From an uncultured Alphaproteobacteria bacterium (lineage in GTDB: Bacteria; Pseudomonadota; Alphaproteobacteria; Caulobacterales; Caulobacteraceae): a stretch of 64,000 nt of DNA. Location of the stretch: the NCBI GenBank assembly GCA_903909375.1, contig CAIVVM010000036.1, forward strand, positions 1 through 64,000, in the 5' to 3' direction. The position numbers and the translations under genes were made by a program. The notes under the pieces were generated by a model. It saw nothing but the letters and a program-made list of their open reading frames with translations. It was not told where the DNA came from and did no database searches. Of the stretch, positions 8,127 to 19,145 are shown one piece after another (the stretch's first letter is position 1; each line of letters starts with the position of its first letter).

Positions 8127-8990
8127 ATGCCGGAATTACCTGAAGTCGAGACCGTGCGAAGGGGACTGGCCCCCGTTCTGGAAGGCGTGCGCCTGTCCCG
8201 CGTTCTGGCGCGGCGCCCCGACCTGCGGTTCCCGTTGCCGCCCGATTTCGTCCAGCGCCTGACCGGCGCCACAATCCTGCGGCTCGATCGCAGGGCCAAG
8301 TACCTGTTGGGACGGCTGGATCGGGACGAAACCCTGGTGATGCATCTGGGCATGAGCGGCCGCTTCGACATCAGCCGGGCAGAGGGCCAGAGCCGCCCCG
8401 GCCAGTTCCACAGCGCTGTAGCGCCGGACGCGAAACACGCCCACATCGTCTTCGAAACCGACGCGGGCGATACCGTGACCTACTACGATCCCCGCCGGTT
8501 CGGTTATATGGCGCTGTTCGACACCGCCACTCTGGACCAGCATCCCTGGTTCGCGGGCCTGGGCCCGGAGCCACTTTCCGACGCATTCGATTCGGCGCGC
8601 CTGCTGGGGGTCTTCGCCGGACGGAAGCAGGGCCCCAAGACCTTGTTGCTCGACCAGAGGACCGTGGCCGGGCTGGGCAACATCTACGTATGCGAGGCCC
8701 TGAACAGGGCCCGGATCTCTCCATTCAAGCCGGCGGGTCAGGTATCAGCCGCGCGACTTGCGGTGCTGGTTCAGGAGATCAAGGCTTTGCTTGCGGAGGC
8801 CATCTCCGCCGGCGGTTCGACCCTGCGCGACTTCGCCCAGACCGATGGCGCCCTCGGCTACTTCCAGCACAGTTTCCGGACCTATGACCGCGAGGGCGAG
8901 CGCTGTCGCAATGACGGATGCAAGGGAACGATAGGCCGCGAGATGCAGGCCGGACGGTCCACTTTCTTTTGCCGCAGATGCCAACGATGA
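8127..8990 (+). CDS. mutM: Formamidopyrimidine-DNA glycosylase
   Basis: 287 residues. Bifunctional base-excision repair enzyme removing 8-oxoguanine and formamidopyrimidines, with beta/delta-lyase activity. The start is fixed by the invariant [14 protein letters not shown]: Pro2 is the nucleophile and Glu3 the acid. MHLGMSGRF, the H2TH region ([20 protein letters not shown]) and a C-terminal zinc finger (CRNDGCKG ... FFCRRCQR) are all present. An upstream in-frame ATG at 8109 would bury Pro2. Its stop overlaps the next gene's start (ATGA). Confidence 0.97.
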   Translation: MPELPEVETVRRGLAPVLEGVRLSRVLARRPDLRFPLPPDFVQRLTGATILRLDRRAKYLLGRLDRDETLVMHLGMSGRFDISRAEGQSRPGQFHSAVAPDAKHAHIVFETDAGDTVTYYDPRRFGYMALFDTATLDQHPWFAGLGPEPLSDAFDSARLLGVFAGRKQGPKTLLLDQRTVAGLGNIYVCEALNRARISPFKPAGQVSAARLAVLVQEIKALLAEAISAGGSTLRDFAQTDGALGYFQHSFRTYDREGERCRNDGCKGTIGREMQAGRSTFFCRRCQR

Positions 8991-9844
8991 GGCTGCGCGC
9001 TACAGCCCTGGTCGGCCTGCTCCTGGTCGCTGGACCAGCCCTGGCAGAGCCGCCGGTCTGGGTCGTGCGGGATGCGGACTCAGAGATGCTGCTGTTTGGA
9101 TCGGTTCATGTCCTGCCGCCCAACCTACGCTGGCGGCCCGCCGCGCTGGATGCCGCGCTGAAGGACGCAGATGATATCTGGTTTGAGCTCCCGGTGGATG
9201 AGGCAACCTCACAGGAGGTTGCGCAGTTGGCGGCCCGCAATGGAACCTTGCCGCCAGGCCAGTCCCTGTTCGGCCTGCTCACGCCAAAGGACGCCGCTCG
9301 GCTGGTGCAGATCGCGAGCGACCATGGCGTCAATCCCCAGGCCCTGGATCGCCTGAAACCCTGGCTCGCCGAAGTGGCCCTGGCCTCAGCCCTCTACGGA
9401 AAGGAAGGCGCCGCCCCGGAACACGGCGTGGAGGCCACCCTCGCCGCAGCCGTGCCGCCCAAGGTGAGCCGGCGAGCCCTGGAAAGTCCCGCCGAACAGA
9501 TCGCGCTGTTCAGCGACACGCGGATGGCCGACCAGATTGCCTCGCTGCTGGGATCGATGGCCGAGATCGAGACTGACCCGGATACCTTCACCGATCTGTT
9601 GAACGTCTGGATGGCCGGCGATGTTAAGGGGCTGGCCCATGAGACCATGTCCCTGCGCGAAGCATCGCCTGAAATCTTCAAGCGCCTGGTCACTTTTCGC
9701 AACGCCGCCTGGACACGCCAGCTTGACGCGCGGTTGAAGGGCCGCGGCCACACAGTCGTCATCGTGGGCGCTGGCCACCTGGTCGGCGAGGACGGCGTGC
9801 CCGCGCGACTCCGCGCCCTTGGCTATTCGGTCACGGGGCCTTAA
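8987..9844 (+). CDS. TraB/GumN family secreted protein (putative Tiki-like metal hydrolase)
   Basis: 285 residues from [20 protein letters not shown], a Sec signal peptide (cleavage near ALA-EP). TraB/GumN proteins carry a GxxH motif near the N-terminus and a second one near the C-terminus. Here these are FGSVHVLP just after the signal and VVIVGAGHLVGEDG near the end. The fold is shared with Tiki metalloproteases, but bacterial members have no settled substrate. The ATG overlaps the mutM stop by four bases (ATGA), so it is coupled to mutM. Likely periplasmic. Confidence 0.85.
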   Translation: MRLRATALVGLLLVAGPALAEPPVWVVRDADSEMLLFGSVHVLPPNLRWRPAALDAALKDADDIWFELPVDEATSQEVAQLAARNGTLPPGQSLFGLLTPKDAARLVQIASDHGVNPQALDRLKPWLAEVALASALYGKEGAAPEHGVEATLAAAVPPKVSRRALESPAEQIALFSDTRMADQIASLLGSMAEIETDPDTFTDLLNVWMAGDVKGLAHETMSLREASPEIFKRLVTFRNAAWTRQLDARLKGRGHTVVIVGAGHLVGEDGVPARLRALGYSVTGP

Positions 9845-9872
9845 TCGGACGGCTTCAGCCCATGGAGCCATC

Positions 9873-10652
9873 ATGTCCTACGAAACCCTGATCGTTGAGA
9901 CCCCCAGCGCGGGCGTGACCCTGATCCGCCTGAACCGGCCTGAGGCGCTCAATGCTCTGAACAGCCAGTTGCTGGGTGAACTGTGCCTGGCTCTTGATAC
10001 TGCGGAAAGCGACTCAACGGTCCGCTGCGTGGTGCTCACGGGCTCCGAGCGCGCCTTCGCGGCGGGCGCCGATATCAAGGAGATGTCGGATCGGTCCTAC
10101 GCCGAGATGTTTGTCAGCGACATGTTCGGACCGGTTGCTCGGCGGATCGATAGCTTCCGCAAGCCGATCATCGCCGCAGTTTCGGGCTTCGCGCTGGGCG
10201 GCGGCTGCGAACTGGCCATGCTGTGTGATTTCATCATCGCGTCAGAGACCGCAAGGTTCGGCCAGCCCGAGATCAATCTTGGCGTGATGCCCGGCATCGG
10301 CGGCACCCAGCGCCTGCCGCGAGCAGTGGGCAAATCCAAGGCCATGGACATGATCCTGACCGCCAGAATGATGGACGCCGCCGAAGCCGAGCGCGCTGGC
10401 CTGATTTCCCGCGTGGTGGCCGCCGACAAGTTGATGGATGAGGCGCTGGCCGCTGCAGCAAAGATCGCGTCGCAATCGCCGCTGGCCGTCATGATGAACA
10501 AGGAACTGGTGAACGCCGCTTTCGACACCACCCTCACCACCGGTGTCGCCGTTGAACGACGGCTGTTCCACTCGCTCTTCGCCTTCGAGGATCAGAAGGA
10601 GGGCATGGCCGCCTTCATCGACAAGCGGAAGCCCGGATTCACCGGCAGATGA
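9873..10652 (+). CDS. Enoyl-CoA hydratase (crotonase family)
   Basis: 259 residues. Hydrates 2-trans-enoyl-CoA in fatty-acid beta-oxidation or related CoA pathways. The first oxyanion-hole segment is AFAAGADIKEM and the second ALGGGCELAMLCDFIIAS, followed by FGQPEINLGVMPGIGGTQRLPR with both catalytic Glu positions (GGGCE and QPE). This combination is the classical bacterial enoyl-CoA hydratase type rather than an isomerase. Start at 9873 has GGAG upstream. Located between the mutM pair and rpsT, an arrangement I recall from Caulobacter crescentus. Confidence 0.93.
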   Translation: MSYETLIVETPSAGVTLIRLNRPEALNALNSQLLGELCLALDTAESDSTVRCVVLTGSERAFAAGADIKEMSDRSYAEMFVSDMFGPVARRIDSFRKPIIAAVSGFALGGGCELAMLCDFIIASETARFGQPEINLGVMPGIGGTQRLPRAVGKSKAMDMILTARMMDAAEAERAGLISRVVAADKLMDEALAAAAKIASQSPLAVMMNKELVNAAFDTTLTTGVAVERRLFHSLFAFEDQKEGMAAFIDKRKPGFTGR

Positions 10653-10713
10653 CCGGCGCCAAGCGCCATTGACCGCTCTCTTCCCTTTCAGTATATCCCC
10701 GCCTCCAATTTCG

Positions 10714-10733
10714 CCCGCCGGCCATCCGGCGGG
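10714..10733 (+). terminator. GC hairpin between the enoyl-CoA hydratase gene and rpsT
   Basis: CCCGCCGG-ccat-CCGGCGGG is a perfect 8-bp stem. It is not followed by a clear T-run (GTGCTACCTGTTTTG), so it is either a weak terminator for the upstream gene or a structure in the rpsT leader. Confidence 0.4.
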
Positions 10734-10760
10734 TGCTACCTGTTTTGAGAGCAGTCCCTA

Positions 10761-11030
10761 ATGGCCAACACGCCCGGCTCCAAAAAGGCGGTCCGCAAGA
10801 TCGCCCGCCGCACCGAAGTCAACACCGCCCGTCGCTCACGCGTGCGCACCTTCTTGCGCAAGTTCGATGAGGCCGTGACCTCAGGCGACGCCGCCGTGGC
10901 CAAGGATGCATTTGTGAAGGCTCAGTCCGAGCTGATGCGTGCCGTCACCAAGGGCGTGGTTCACAAGAATACCGGCTCGCGGAAGGTCTCTCGCCTGGCC
11001 GCGCAGCTCAAGAAAATGTCGGCTGCCTGA
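10761..11030 (+). CDS. rpsT: 30S ribosomal protein S20
   Basis: 89 residues, the standard length. [21 protein letters not shown] with [13 protein letters not shown] and [18 protein letters not shown] are diagnostic for S20, which binds 16S rRNA in the small-subunit body. A strong intrinsic terminator follows at 11085-11109, separating it from dnaA. Confidence 0.98.
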   Translation: MANTPGSKKAVRKIARRTEVNTARRSRVRTFLRKFDEAVTSGDAAVAKDAFVKAQSELMRAVTKGVVHKNTGSRKVSRLAAQLKKMSAA

Positions 11031-11084
11031 CACTTGCGCGCCGACGGGCCATCGGCCCTCCGCAACATTGAAATCTTCAATAAG

Positions 11085-11109
11085 CAGCGCCACCGGGCGC
11101 TGTTTTTTT
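11085..11109 (+). terminator. Intrinsic terminator of rpsT
   Basis: Stem CAGCGCC ... GGCGCTG with a short loop (ACCG), followed by seven T residues. A textbook rho-independent terminator 54 bases after the rpsT stop. Confidence 0.9.
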
Positions 11110-11241
11110 GGGCGGTGCGCGCCCGCCTTCTGCGTCAAAATTGTCGGTGAACGGGCGCTCCTGAAGTCGCCACAAAGCCCTTTTCCTTGGCCCCAAAAGG
11201 GTCCGCGTCATGTCAACGAAAATTTCGCTCGACCGACACAA

Positions 11242-11282
11242 GAATCACCGTTGACCCCCCCCAGTCCGACAGTAGTGTCGGT
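11242..11282 (+). promoter_or_regulatory. Candidate dnaA promoter region with CcrM (GANTC) site and a palindrome
   Basis: The 415-base region between rpsT and dnaA holds no gene. After the rpsT terminator it contains GAATC at 11242-11246, a CcrM methylation site; TTGACC at 11251-11256, a possible -35; and CCGACA-gtag-TGTCGG at 11266-11281, a 6-bp perfect inverted repeat. A further palindrome, TTGTCGACAA, lies at 11409-11418, in the expected dnaA leader. In Caulobacter, dnaA transcription depends on the methylation state of a promoter GANTC site (known). I see no convincing -10 and no cluster of DnaA boxes, so this is a promoter region, not an origin. Confidence 0.5.
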
Positions 11283-11445
11283 CTTCTAACAGGCGCCTTG
11301 GACCTGATCCCGGCCTCAACCGGGACACCGGCGGAGCATATGCATCCGCCGCCAGAGAACCTGTTTCTGTAGAACAAGATACGTGGTTGGGGGGTTCGGG
11401 ACCCCGGCTTGTCGACAACCATGGGCGCGATAGAGGTTTCTGGAC

Positions 11446-12864
11446 ATGACGAGTGGGGGGGCTGCGGGAGCCATGGCAAGCGCACCGGCATCGGCCGTGT
11501 GGAGCAAGACGTGCCAGGTTCTCAAGCGTGAACTGGGCGACGCGACGTTCGGGTCATGGCTTGGCCAGGCCGCGCTGCGTGAATCCGGTGACGAAGTGTG
11601 CGTGGTTGCCGCCACCGGCGTGGCCCGCGACTGGATTCGCAACAACGCCTGGCGTCGTATCGGAGAACTGTGGGCGCAGAATGACCCGATGGGCCGTCGG
11701 CTGGACCTGAAGTCACGGCTGGACGTGGACAACAACCCGGCGCCGGTCGTCAGGGCCGCTGCTGCGGCGGAGGTCGTGGAAATAGAGATCGACGCTGTGG
11801 CGCCCGTCGTCGCCCGCCAGGGCCGGCTGCAGGGCCTCCAGGAGCGGTTCGCCTTCGACAGCTTCGTGTCCGGACCTTCAAACGAATTCGCCTTTGCCGT
11901 GGCGCGGCGTGTTGCGTCCTGGGCGGACGGGCACTTCAACCCGGTCGTGTTTCACGGGCCCTATGGCTTCGGTAAGACACACCTGCTCAACGCCGTGGCC
12001 TGGGAGGCGATGCGCACCCAGCCTGGCAAACGGGTTGTTTACCTGTCCGCCGAGCGGTTCACCTCGACCTTTGTGAAGGCGCTACAGGACAAGCAAACAC
12101 AGGCTTTCAAGGAAGAGCTTCGCAACGCCGACCTGCTCCTTATCGACGACGTCCATTTCGTGGCCGGCAAGACGCAGACCCAGGAGGAACTGTTCCACAC
12201 CCTGATCGCGCTGGTGGAGGACGGCCGCCGCGTGGTGCTCACGGCCGATCGATCGCCCAATGAACTGTCGGAGATGGAACCCCGCCTGCGGTCTCATTTG
12301 CAAGCCGGGTTGGTCTGCGGGATCGAACCCGCTGACCGGATGCTCCGGCTGGGCATTCTGGAACGCAAGCTGCAGACGCTGGCACGCCAGGGTGGCTTCC
12401 ATCCTGCCGCCCGCGCCGAAGTGCTGCAGTTCCTGGCCGACCGCTTCACCGACAGTGTCCGCGAGCTTGAAGGCGCCTTGAATACCCTGGTGGCCCGCGT
12501 CGGCGGCGACATCGCCCGCCTGACCCTGGACGAGTCCCAGGCCATCCTGCGCCCCCATCTGTCAGTCAGCGAACGCAAGGTGACCGTCGACACCATCCAG
12601 AAGGTGGTGGCCGAACACTACGCCCTCAAACAGGCGGACCTGCTGTCCGAACGCAGGGCGCGCGCCATCGCTCGTCCGCGCCAGGTGGCGATGTGGCTGG
12701 CCAAACAAATCACCACGCGGTCGCTGCCGGATATCGGCCGGCGCTTCGGTGGGCGCGACCACACCACGGTGCTGCATGCAGTGCGCCGGATCGAGTCCCT
12801 GAAAGCGGACGATCCTGTCCTGGCGCGCGACGTGGACATGCTGTTGCGCAAGCTGCGCGGCTGA
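11446..12864 (+). CDS. dnaA: Chromosomal replication initiator protein DnaA
   Basis: 472 residues. DnaA-ATP binds and melts the origin and loads the helicase. Domain I is at about 15-80 (LKRELGDATFGSWLGQA), and domain II is a short Ala/Pro linker. Domain III, the AAA+ domain, has Walker A GPYGFGKTH at 171-179 and Walker B LLLIDDVHF. Domain IV ends with the DNA-binding signature RPRQVAMWLAKQITTRSLPDIG and GGRDHTTVLHAVRRIE. Start at 11446 has AGAGG nine bases upstream; an internal ATG at 11473 has a GGGAG too close to be the main site. Preceded by a leader of over 100 bases, as in Caulobacter. Confidence 0.98.
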   Translation: MTSGGAAGAMASAPASAVWSKTCQVLKRELGDATFGSWLGQAALRESGDEVCVVAATGVARDWIRNNAWRRIGELWAQNDPMGRRLDLKSRLDVDNNPAPVVRAAAAAEVVEIEIDAVAPVVARQGRLQGLQERFAFDSFVSGPSNEFAFAVARRVASWADGHFNPVVFHGPYGFGKTHLLNAVAWEAMRTQPGKRVVYLSAERFTSTFVKALQDKQTQAFKEELRNADLLLIDDVHFVAGKTQTQEELFHTLIALVEDGRRVVLTADRSPNELSEMEPRLRSHLQAGLVCGIEPADRMLRLGILERKLQTLARQGGFHPAARAEVLQFLADRFTDSVRELEGALNTLVARVGGDIARLTLDESQAILRPHLSVSERKVTVDTIQKVVAEHYALKQADLLSERRARAIARPRQVAMWLAKQITTRSLPDIGRRFGGRDHTTVLHAVRRIESLKADDPVLARDVDMLLRKLRG

Positions 12865-12949
12865 GTTTGCCGCCACGAGGGACGGACGCGCTCAAATGCT
12901 TTAAGGTAGGGGTTCCCGCGCAACGGCGGACCCATCCGAAAAGCCTGAC

Positions 12950-13306
12950 ATGCGCGATCTCAAGGGCTCTGCCCTAACCGACCGGCTTGCCGCCGCGGCG
13001 GAGGCCAAGGCCGCCCTGCTGGCGAAACTCAAGCCGAAGCCTACTGTTGTTGATCCTCTATTCGCCGAGCGCGAGGCCATGAAAGCGGCCGACCTGCAGG
13101 CGGTACGCGCCGCCCGCGAGGTCGAGAAAGCGTCGGCGCGTCAAGTCGTGCTGGATCGCGCCGCAGCGGCAGAGGCCGACGCCGCCGCTGCTGCTGCGGC
13201 TGAGCTGGCAGGCAAGCGCGGGGCACGTAAGGAGCGCAAGCAACTCAGCAAAGAAGAGGCCAAGGCCAAACGCGACGCCAAGTACGCAGCTCGCAAGGCC
13301 AGATAA
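12950..13306 (+). CDS. DUF6481-type small charged protein
   Basis: 118 residues, almost entirely Ala, Lys, Arg and Glu, predicted as one or two long helices/coiled coil. The N-terminus LTDRLAAAAEAKAALLAKLKPK and the C-terminus AKAKRDAKYAARKAR resemble the DUF6481 family of short helical proteins in alphaproteobacteria. Their function is unknown. It follows dnaA by 85 bases and is closed by a strong terminator. It has no signal or membrane segment, so it is presumably cytoplasmic and may bind nucleic acid given its basic tail (inference). Confidence 0.8.
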   Translation: MRDLKGSALTDRLAAAAEAKAALLAKLKPKPTVVDPLFAEREAMKAADLQAVRAAREVEKASARQVVLDRAAAAEADAAAAAAAELAGKRGARKERKQLSKEEAKAKRDAKYAARKAR

Positions 13307-13309
13307 CCA

Positions 13310-13340
13310 AACGCCCGGCGGTGGCCGCCGGGCGTTTTTC
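13310..13340 (+). terminator. Intrinsic terminator after the DUF6481-type gene
   Basis: Stem ACGCCCGGCGG ... CCGCCGGGCGT followed by TTTTTC. The preceding AACCAA is not a T-run in reverse, so it works mainly for the plus strand. Confidence 0.9.
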
Positions 13341-13362
13341 AATCGGAGCCGAGCGCGAAAAA

Positions 13363-14028
13363 TCAGGCGGCGAGGGTCATCCGCCGCTGACGGCGCAGAA
13401 GTGCGCCGGCCATGCCGAAGCCACCGATCATCAGCGCCCAGGTCGCAGGCTCCGGGACCGCTGTGACAGACAGGCCATCGAAGAACACGCCGCCGGAGCC
13501 ATTGTCGGTCGACGAGAGGGTCAGGGTGCTCAGTGCGTTGGTCGCCTGGAACGTGAAAGTTGAGGTCTGCCACAAGAGATTGTTCGGCGAGCCGAAGCTG
13601 CCTTTAAGCGCCGACACCTGGATCACCTGCCCGGGGGCAGTGATGGTGGCGAGCGCCGGGTTCTGGGCGTTGGCGGCGTTGCGCGAATAGGCGTAGAAGA
13701 CGGAGTAGAAGTTGCCTACGGTCGTCGCGAAGGATTGCGAGATCGAGCCTGGACCAAAGCCGTTGATGTCGAGCGCCTGGCTGCCATCATATGACGGGCT
13801 CCACTGGGTCACGTTCCTGACAATGTCGACACTGCCTGAGTTAACCATCCAGCCGGGGAGCGGCAGGCTATAGGCAGCCCCATAGGTGTAGCCGCCCCAG
13901 CCCTGCAGGACCGCAGCGCCTTTATCCTCGAAATCGCCGTTGATCAAAAGATTTGCCGCGCTGGCGGGCGCCGCAACGGCGAGAGCGGCGACGGCGACCA
14001 GCGAAATGACAGCAGCTTTGAAGTTCAT
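13363..14028 (-). CDS. Secreted PEP-CTERM sorting-domain protein
   Basis: 221 residues. The signal peptide MNFKAAVISLVAVAALAVAA...ASA is followed by a beta-rich exported domain beginning NLLINGDFEDKG, reminiscent of DUF642/choice-of-anchor domains. The C-terminus is a PEP-CTERM tripartite signal: VPEPATWALMIGGFGMAGALLRRQRR (PEPxxWAxM motif, TM helix, Arg cluster). Such proteins are recognised by an exosortase and moved to the envelope or extracellular matrix; no exosortase gene is in this window. The start at 14028 has GGAGGAGTG upstream, excluding a longer frame. Convergent with the DUF6481-type gene. Confidence 0.88.
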   Translation of the reverse strand: MNFKAAVISLVAVAALAVAAPASAANLLINGDFEDKGAAVLQGWGGYTYGAAYSLPLPGWMVNSGSVDIVRNVTQWSPSYDGSQALDINGFGPGSISQSFATTVGNFYSVFYAYSRNAANAQNPALATITAPGQVIQVSALKGSFGSPNNLLWQTSTFTFQATNALSTLTLSSTDNGSGGVFFDGLSVTAVPEPATWALMIGGFGMAGALLRRQRRMTLAA

Positions 14029-14140
14029 TTTGAAACACTCCTCGACACCTAACTCTAACCGCTTGCAGTACCGGGGAAAACACTCTTCCCTTGTCAGGGG
14101 TGCAGACCGCTCAAAATGCAACCGTTCCGCACAAATATAG

Positions 14141-14168
14141 AGGGCGGCTGCATCGCTGCAGCCGCCCT
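14141..14168 (-). terminator. Terminator hairpin downstream of pnp
   Basis: A perfect 12-bp stem AGGGCGGCTGCA-gcga-TGCAGCCGCCCT (minus-strand reading), followed by CTATATTTGT. It lies just after the pnp stop and closes the rbfA-truB-rpsO-pnp run. Confidence 0.75.
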
Positions 14169-14196
14169 GTTCAGTTCAAGTCAGGCGAAACGCTGT

Positions 14197-16335
<2,139 letters not shown>

Positions 16336-16565
16336 TTTGCTTCTTTCTCAGCCCCCGGGCGTATTCCCGGCGGGCGCGGACAGCGATCGGACTTTCCGAA
16401 TCCTCTCCAGTGAACAGGCGGAGTGAGGGACTTCCCTCGGCGTATGAATGGGCCCGTACGGAGCCCGGCGCTGCATCAATCCACCGGCCTGTCGCGGGGA
16501 GCGGCGAAAACACGAGAACCCGCCCGCCTGACCAAACAGCCAGGGAGCGGTTCGCAGATCAGACC

Positions 16566-16835
16566 TTAACGGCGCAGGCCGAGGGTCTCGATCAGCTTCT
16601 GATAGCGGTCCGGACTGGACTTCTTCAGGTGGTCCAGGAGCGACCGGCGAGCCGAGACCATCTTGAGGAGGCCGCGGCGCGAGTGGTTGTCCTTCTTGTG
16701 CGTCTTGAAGTGTTCGGTGAGGTTCGCAATCCTTTCGGACATGATCGCCACCTGAACTTCAGCGCTGCCCGTGTCCGCTTCGCCGCGGGCATGGGACTTG
16801 ATGACTTCGGCTTTACGTTCTGCCGTGATCGACAT
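16566..16835 (-). CDS. rpsO: 30S ribosomal protein S15
   Basis: 89 residues, the family's usual length. [51 protein letters not shown] and [12 protein letters not shown] are diagnostic for S15, which binds 16S rRNA helices 20-22. Start at the ATG at 16835, preceded by GGAGAAACCCG; an upstream in-frame ATG at 16892 would extend into truB. Sits 16 bases after truB in the conserved truB-rpsO-pnp order. Confidence 0.97.
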   Translation of the reverse strand: MSITAERKAEVIKSHARGEADTGSAEVQVAIMSERIANLTEHFKTHKKDNHSRRGLLKMVSARRSLLDHLKKSSPDRYQKLIETLGLRR

Positions 16836-16851
16836 CGGGTTTCTCCGCTCT

Positions 16852-17793
16852 TCAAAGGTTGAAGACACGCGAGGGTTCGAGCCGTCCCGCACGCATCTCG
16901 CAGAGCGCCACCATTGTTCCCCCCGACGTCGCCGAAACGGTGCGTGAGCCGGGTTTGAGCCTGGCCTTGACCGCTTCCACCTGTCGGGGAACGAGAACGA
17001 TGGATCGTCCCTGCTTCAATCGGAAGGCGTCTTCATCGGTAACGGCCAGCGCCGGGATGTCGTCCAGCGCGGTCGAAACCGGAAGCAATGCCTCCGAGTG
17101 GCGGGCCTCATACTCCAAATTCTCAAGGAATTCCAGTGTCACTGCGTTTTCTTCAGTGAACTGTCCTACGCGGGTGCGGCGCAGGTCGCTGACATGACCG
17201 CAGGCGCCCAGGGCCAGCGCCAGATCGCGGACGATCGCGCGGACGTAGGTGCCCTTGCCGCATTCGATTTCCAGGGTGACATGATTGGCGTCTCCCGGCT
17301 CGCTCTGAACCTCGGCGATGCGGGCGGCGTGCACCATCACCTTGCGCGATTCCATCTCCACGACCTCTCCGGCGCGGGCCAGGTCATAGGCGCGTTCACC
17401 ATCGATCTTGATGGCCGAATAGATCGGCGGCACCTGATCGATCTCGCCCACAAACTGCGGCAGCGCAGCCTCGACCTCGGCCACCGAGGGCCGGACCTCT
17501 GACTCGGCGATAACCTCACCCTCGCGGTCGAGAGTGGCGGTTGTGCGGCCCCAGGCGATGGTAAAGCGATAGGTCTTGTCCGCGTCCATCAGAAACGGAA
17601 CCGTCTTGGTGGCCTCTCCCAACGCGATCGGCAGCACCCCGGTGGCCAGGGGATCGAGCGTGCCGGCATGGCCCGCCTTCTGCGCATCGTAAAGCCAGCG
17701 GACCCGGCTCACGGCGTTGGTCGATCCCAGATCATAGGCCTTGTCGAGGTTCACCCAGCCCGAAACCGCCTGGCCCTTGCGGCGACGCCCCAT
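16852..17793 (-). CDS. truB: tRNA pseudouridine(55) synthase
   Basis: 313 residues. Converts U55 to pseudouridine in the T-loop of tRNAs. [17 protein letters not shown] and the catalytic-Asp motif [25 protein letters not shown] are present, as are [26 protein letters not shown] and a C-terminal PUA-like segment ([12 protein letters not shown]). Slightly longer than the E. coli enzyme only in the C-terminal extension. The start codon shares a base with the rbfA stop, so translation is coupled. Confidence 0.97.
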   Translation of the reverse strand: MGRRRKGQAVSGWVNLDKAYDLGSTNAVSRVRWLYDAQKAGHAGTLDPLATGVLPIALGEATKTVPFLMDADKTYRFTIAWGRTTATLDREGEVIAESEVRPSVAEVEAALPQFVGEIDQVPPIYSAIKIDGERAYDLARAGEVVEMESRKVMVHAARIAEVQSEPGDANHVTLEIECGKGTYVRAIVRDLALALGACGHVSDLRRTRVGQFTEENAVTLEFLENLEYEARHSEALLPVSTALDDIPALAVTDEDAFRLKQGRSIVLVPRQVEAVKARLKPGSRTVSATSGGTMVALCEMRAGRLEPSRVFNL

Positions 17794-18230
17794 CAGTCGG
17801 CGTCCTTCCAGCTGTCCGAAGGCTCGTCCGGCGTCAGGTCCTGGCGCACCCTGGGATCGTCGAACAGTCTGGCGATGCGCTCGGCCTCGAGGAAGGTATC
17901 GTCGTGCCGGAAATGCAGTTCAGGCGTGAAGCGCAGCTCGATGGCCCGGCCCAGATGGCCCCGGATAAAGCTCTTGTGCCGATTGAGCGCCTTGATCACC
18001 GCCTCGTGGTTCTCACCGCCCAGCGGCTCGGCGAACACGGTGGCGTGGCGCAGGTCCGGCCCCATCCGCACCTCGGCCACGGTCACCGAAACCCCGGCCA
18101 GTACCGTGTCGTTGATCGTGACTTCGCGAAAGATATCCACCAGGGCGTGACGCACCAGCTCTCCAGCGCGCAATTGGCGCTGCGACGGCCCGGCGGGCGT
18201 GCGGGGTTTGTCAGGTTTGCGGGGGGCCAT
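17793..18230 (-). CDS. rbfA: 30S ribosome-binding factor RbfA
   Basis: 145 residues. Cold-adaptation factor that binds the 5' helix of 16S rRNA during small-subunit maturation. Visible are QRQLRAGELVRHALVDIF, the KH-like core with VTVAEVRMGPDLRHATVF and the conserved C-terminal RFTPELHFRHDDTFLEAERI. The N-terminal MAPRKPDKPRTPAGPS tail is basic and disordered, as is common in alphaproteobacteria. First gene of rbfA-truB-rpsO-pnp. Its usual upstream neighbour infB is displaced by about 3.7 kb here. Confidence 0.97.
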   Translation of the reverse strand: MAPRKPDKPRTPAGPSQRQLRAGELVRHALVDIFREVTINDTVLAGVSVTVAEVRMGPDLRHATVFAEPLGGENHEAVIKALNRHKSFIRGHLGRAIELRFTPELHFRHDDTFLEAERIARLFDDPRVRQDLTPDEPSDSWKDAD

Positions 18231-18311
18231 CTTCGTCCTCGGTCGCCTGGCGGACGGATCGGACGCCGCGCGCAGGAAAGCGCGGGCTTCTAGGGCATCA
18301 AGGGCCGGGAG

Positions 18312-19103
18312 TCACGCCCCCGTCCGTTCCCTGAAAAACTGGATCACCCGCTGTTCGGCCGCCTTGGTCGGCCCCTCCTCCTTCAGATGCAGGGTCAGCA
18401 CCGAGTGGGGTGGGATGAAGGCCGGTTTGGCGTCGGCGTCTTCCAGTTCTATGGCCTCGAAGCGGTCGCCGAACTCGCGCCGATAGGTCTCGAACCGGGC
18501 ATCAGGAACCAGGGTGTCGCTTTTGAACCTTAGACCGATGACCGAAAGGCCCTCTTCGGCGAGCCGGCCCTTCACGCAGGCGATCTCTGCAGGGGAAAGG
18601 CCGATCTGGCTGGACGGTTTCGGGCGCTTGCCGGCGATCGGCAGTGAGGGCTGTGACAGAACCGGCGCCACGACGCTGGGGTCGGTCATCATCGCCAGCG
18701 CAAACCCGCCCGTGAAACACATGCCCACCGCGCCCACGCCCTTGCCGCCGCACTCCGCCAGGGCCTGACGGGACAGAGCCTTCAGCCAATCGACCACAGG
18801 GCTGGATCGGTCGCCTCGCCAGACATGGAACTCACGCCGGATACAGAGCACGCCCAGTGCGGTGGTCAGGGCGTAGGCCTTGCTGGCAGGCTTGCCGGGA
18901 ACCCCGAACAGGCTGGGACAGAACACCGTCATGCCTGCCGCCGCCACCCGATCGGCGAACTGTACCACGAGAGGATGCAGGCCCGGCATCTCGTGCATGA
19001 CAATGACGGCGGGTCCGGAACCGCGCCGGTACACAGGAAAGGTCCGCCCCTCGTGCGTGAAGTCGAATGTCGTATAGTTAGCCAGCGCCGCCTCGTAGCC
19101 CAT
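18312..19103 (-). CDS. Dienelactone hydrolase family protein
   Basis: 263 residues from MGYEAALANYTTFDF. An alpha/beta hydrolase of the dienelactone hydrolase family. Visible are the VIVMHEMPGLHPLVVQFADR strand-turn and the nucleophile elbow GMCFTGGFALAM, with Cys (about 129) in place of Ser as in true dienelactone hydrolases. A downstream Asp (KSDTLVPD) and His (PPHSVLTLH) complete a possible Cys-Asp-His triad. ATG at 19103 follows GGGGAA. The real substrate is unknown; the family ranges from chlorocatechol breakdown to general carboxylesters. Lies between infB and rbfA, same strand. Confidence 0.88.
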   Translation of the reverse strand: MGYEAALANYTTFDFTHEGRTFPVYRRGSGPAVIVMHEMPGLHPLVVQFADRVAAAGMTVFCPSLFGVPGKPASKAYALTTALGVLCIRREFHVWRGDRSSPVVDWLKALSRQALAECGGKGVGAVGMCFTGGFALAMMTDPSVVAPVLSQPSLPIAGKRPKPSSQIGLSPAEIACVKGRLAEEGLSVIGLRFKSDTLVPDARFETYRREFGDRFEAIELEDADAKPAFIPPHSVLTLHLKEEGPTKAAEQRVIQFFRERTGA

Positions 19104-19145
19104 GGTAGTTCCCCGGTTATCCACCCCAGCTTAAGCTGATCGCGG

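Noticed and set aside
11110-11445. Chromosomal origin of replication upstream of dnaA
   Set aside because: No cluster of DnaA boxes or AT-rich stretch; in Caulobacter the origin is several kilobases from dnaA.
19118-19126. TTATCCACC, one base from a DnaA box
   Set aside because: A single isolated near-match in the leader of the dienelactone hydrolase gene; no cluster and no AT-rich unwinding region.
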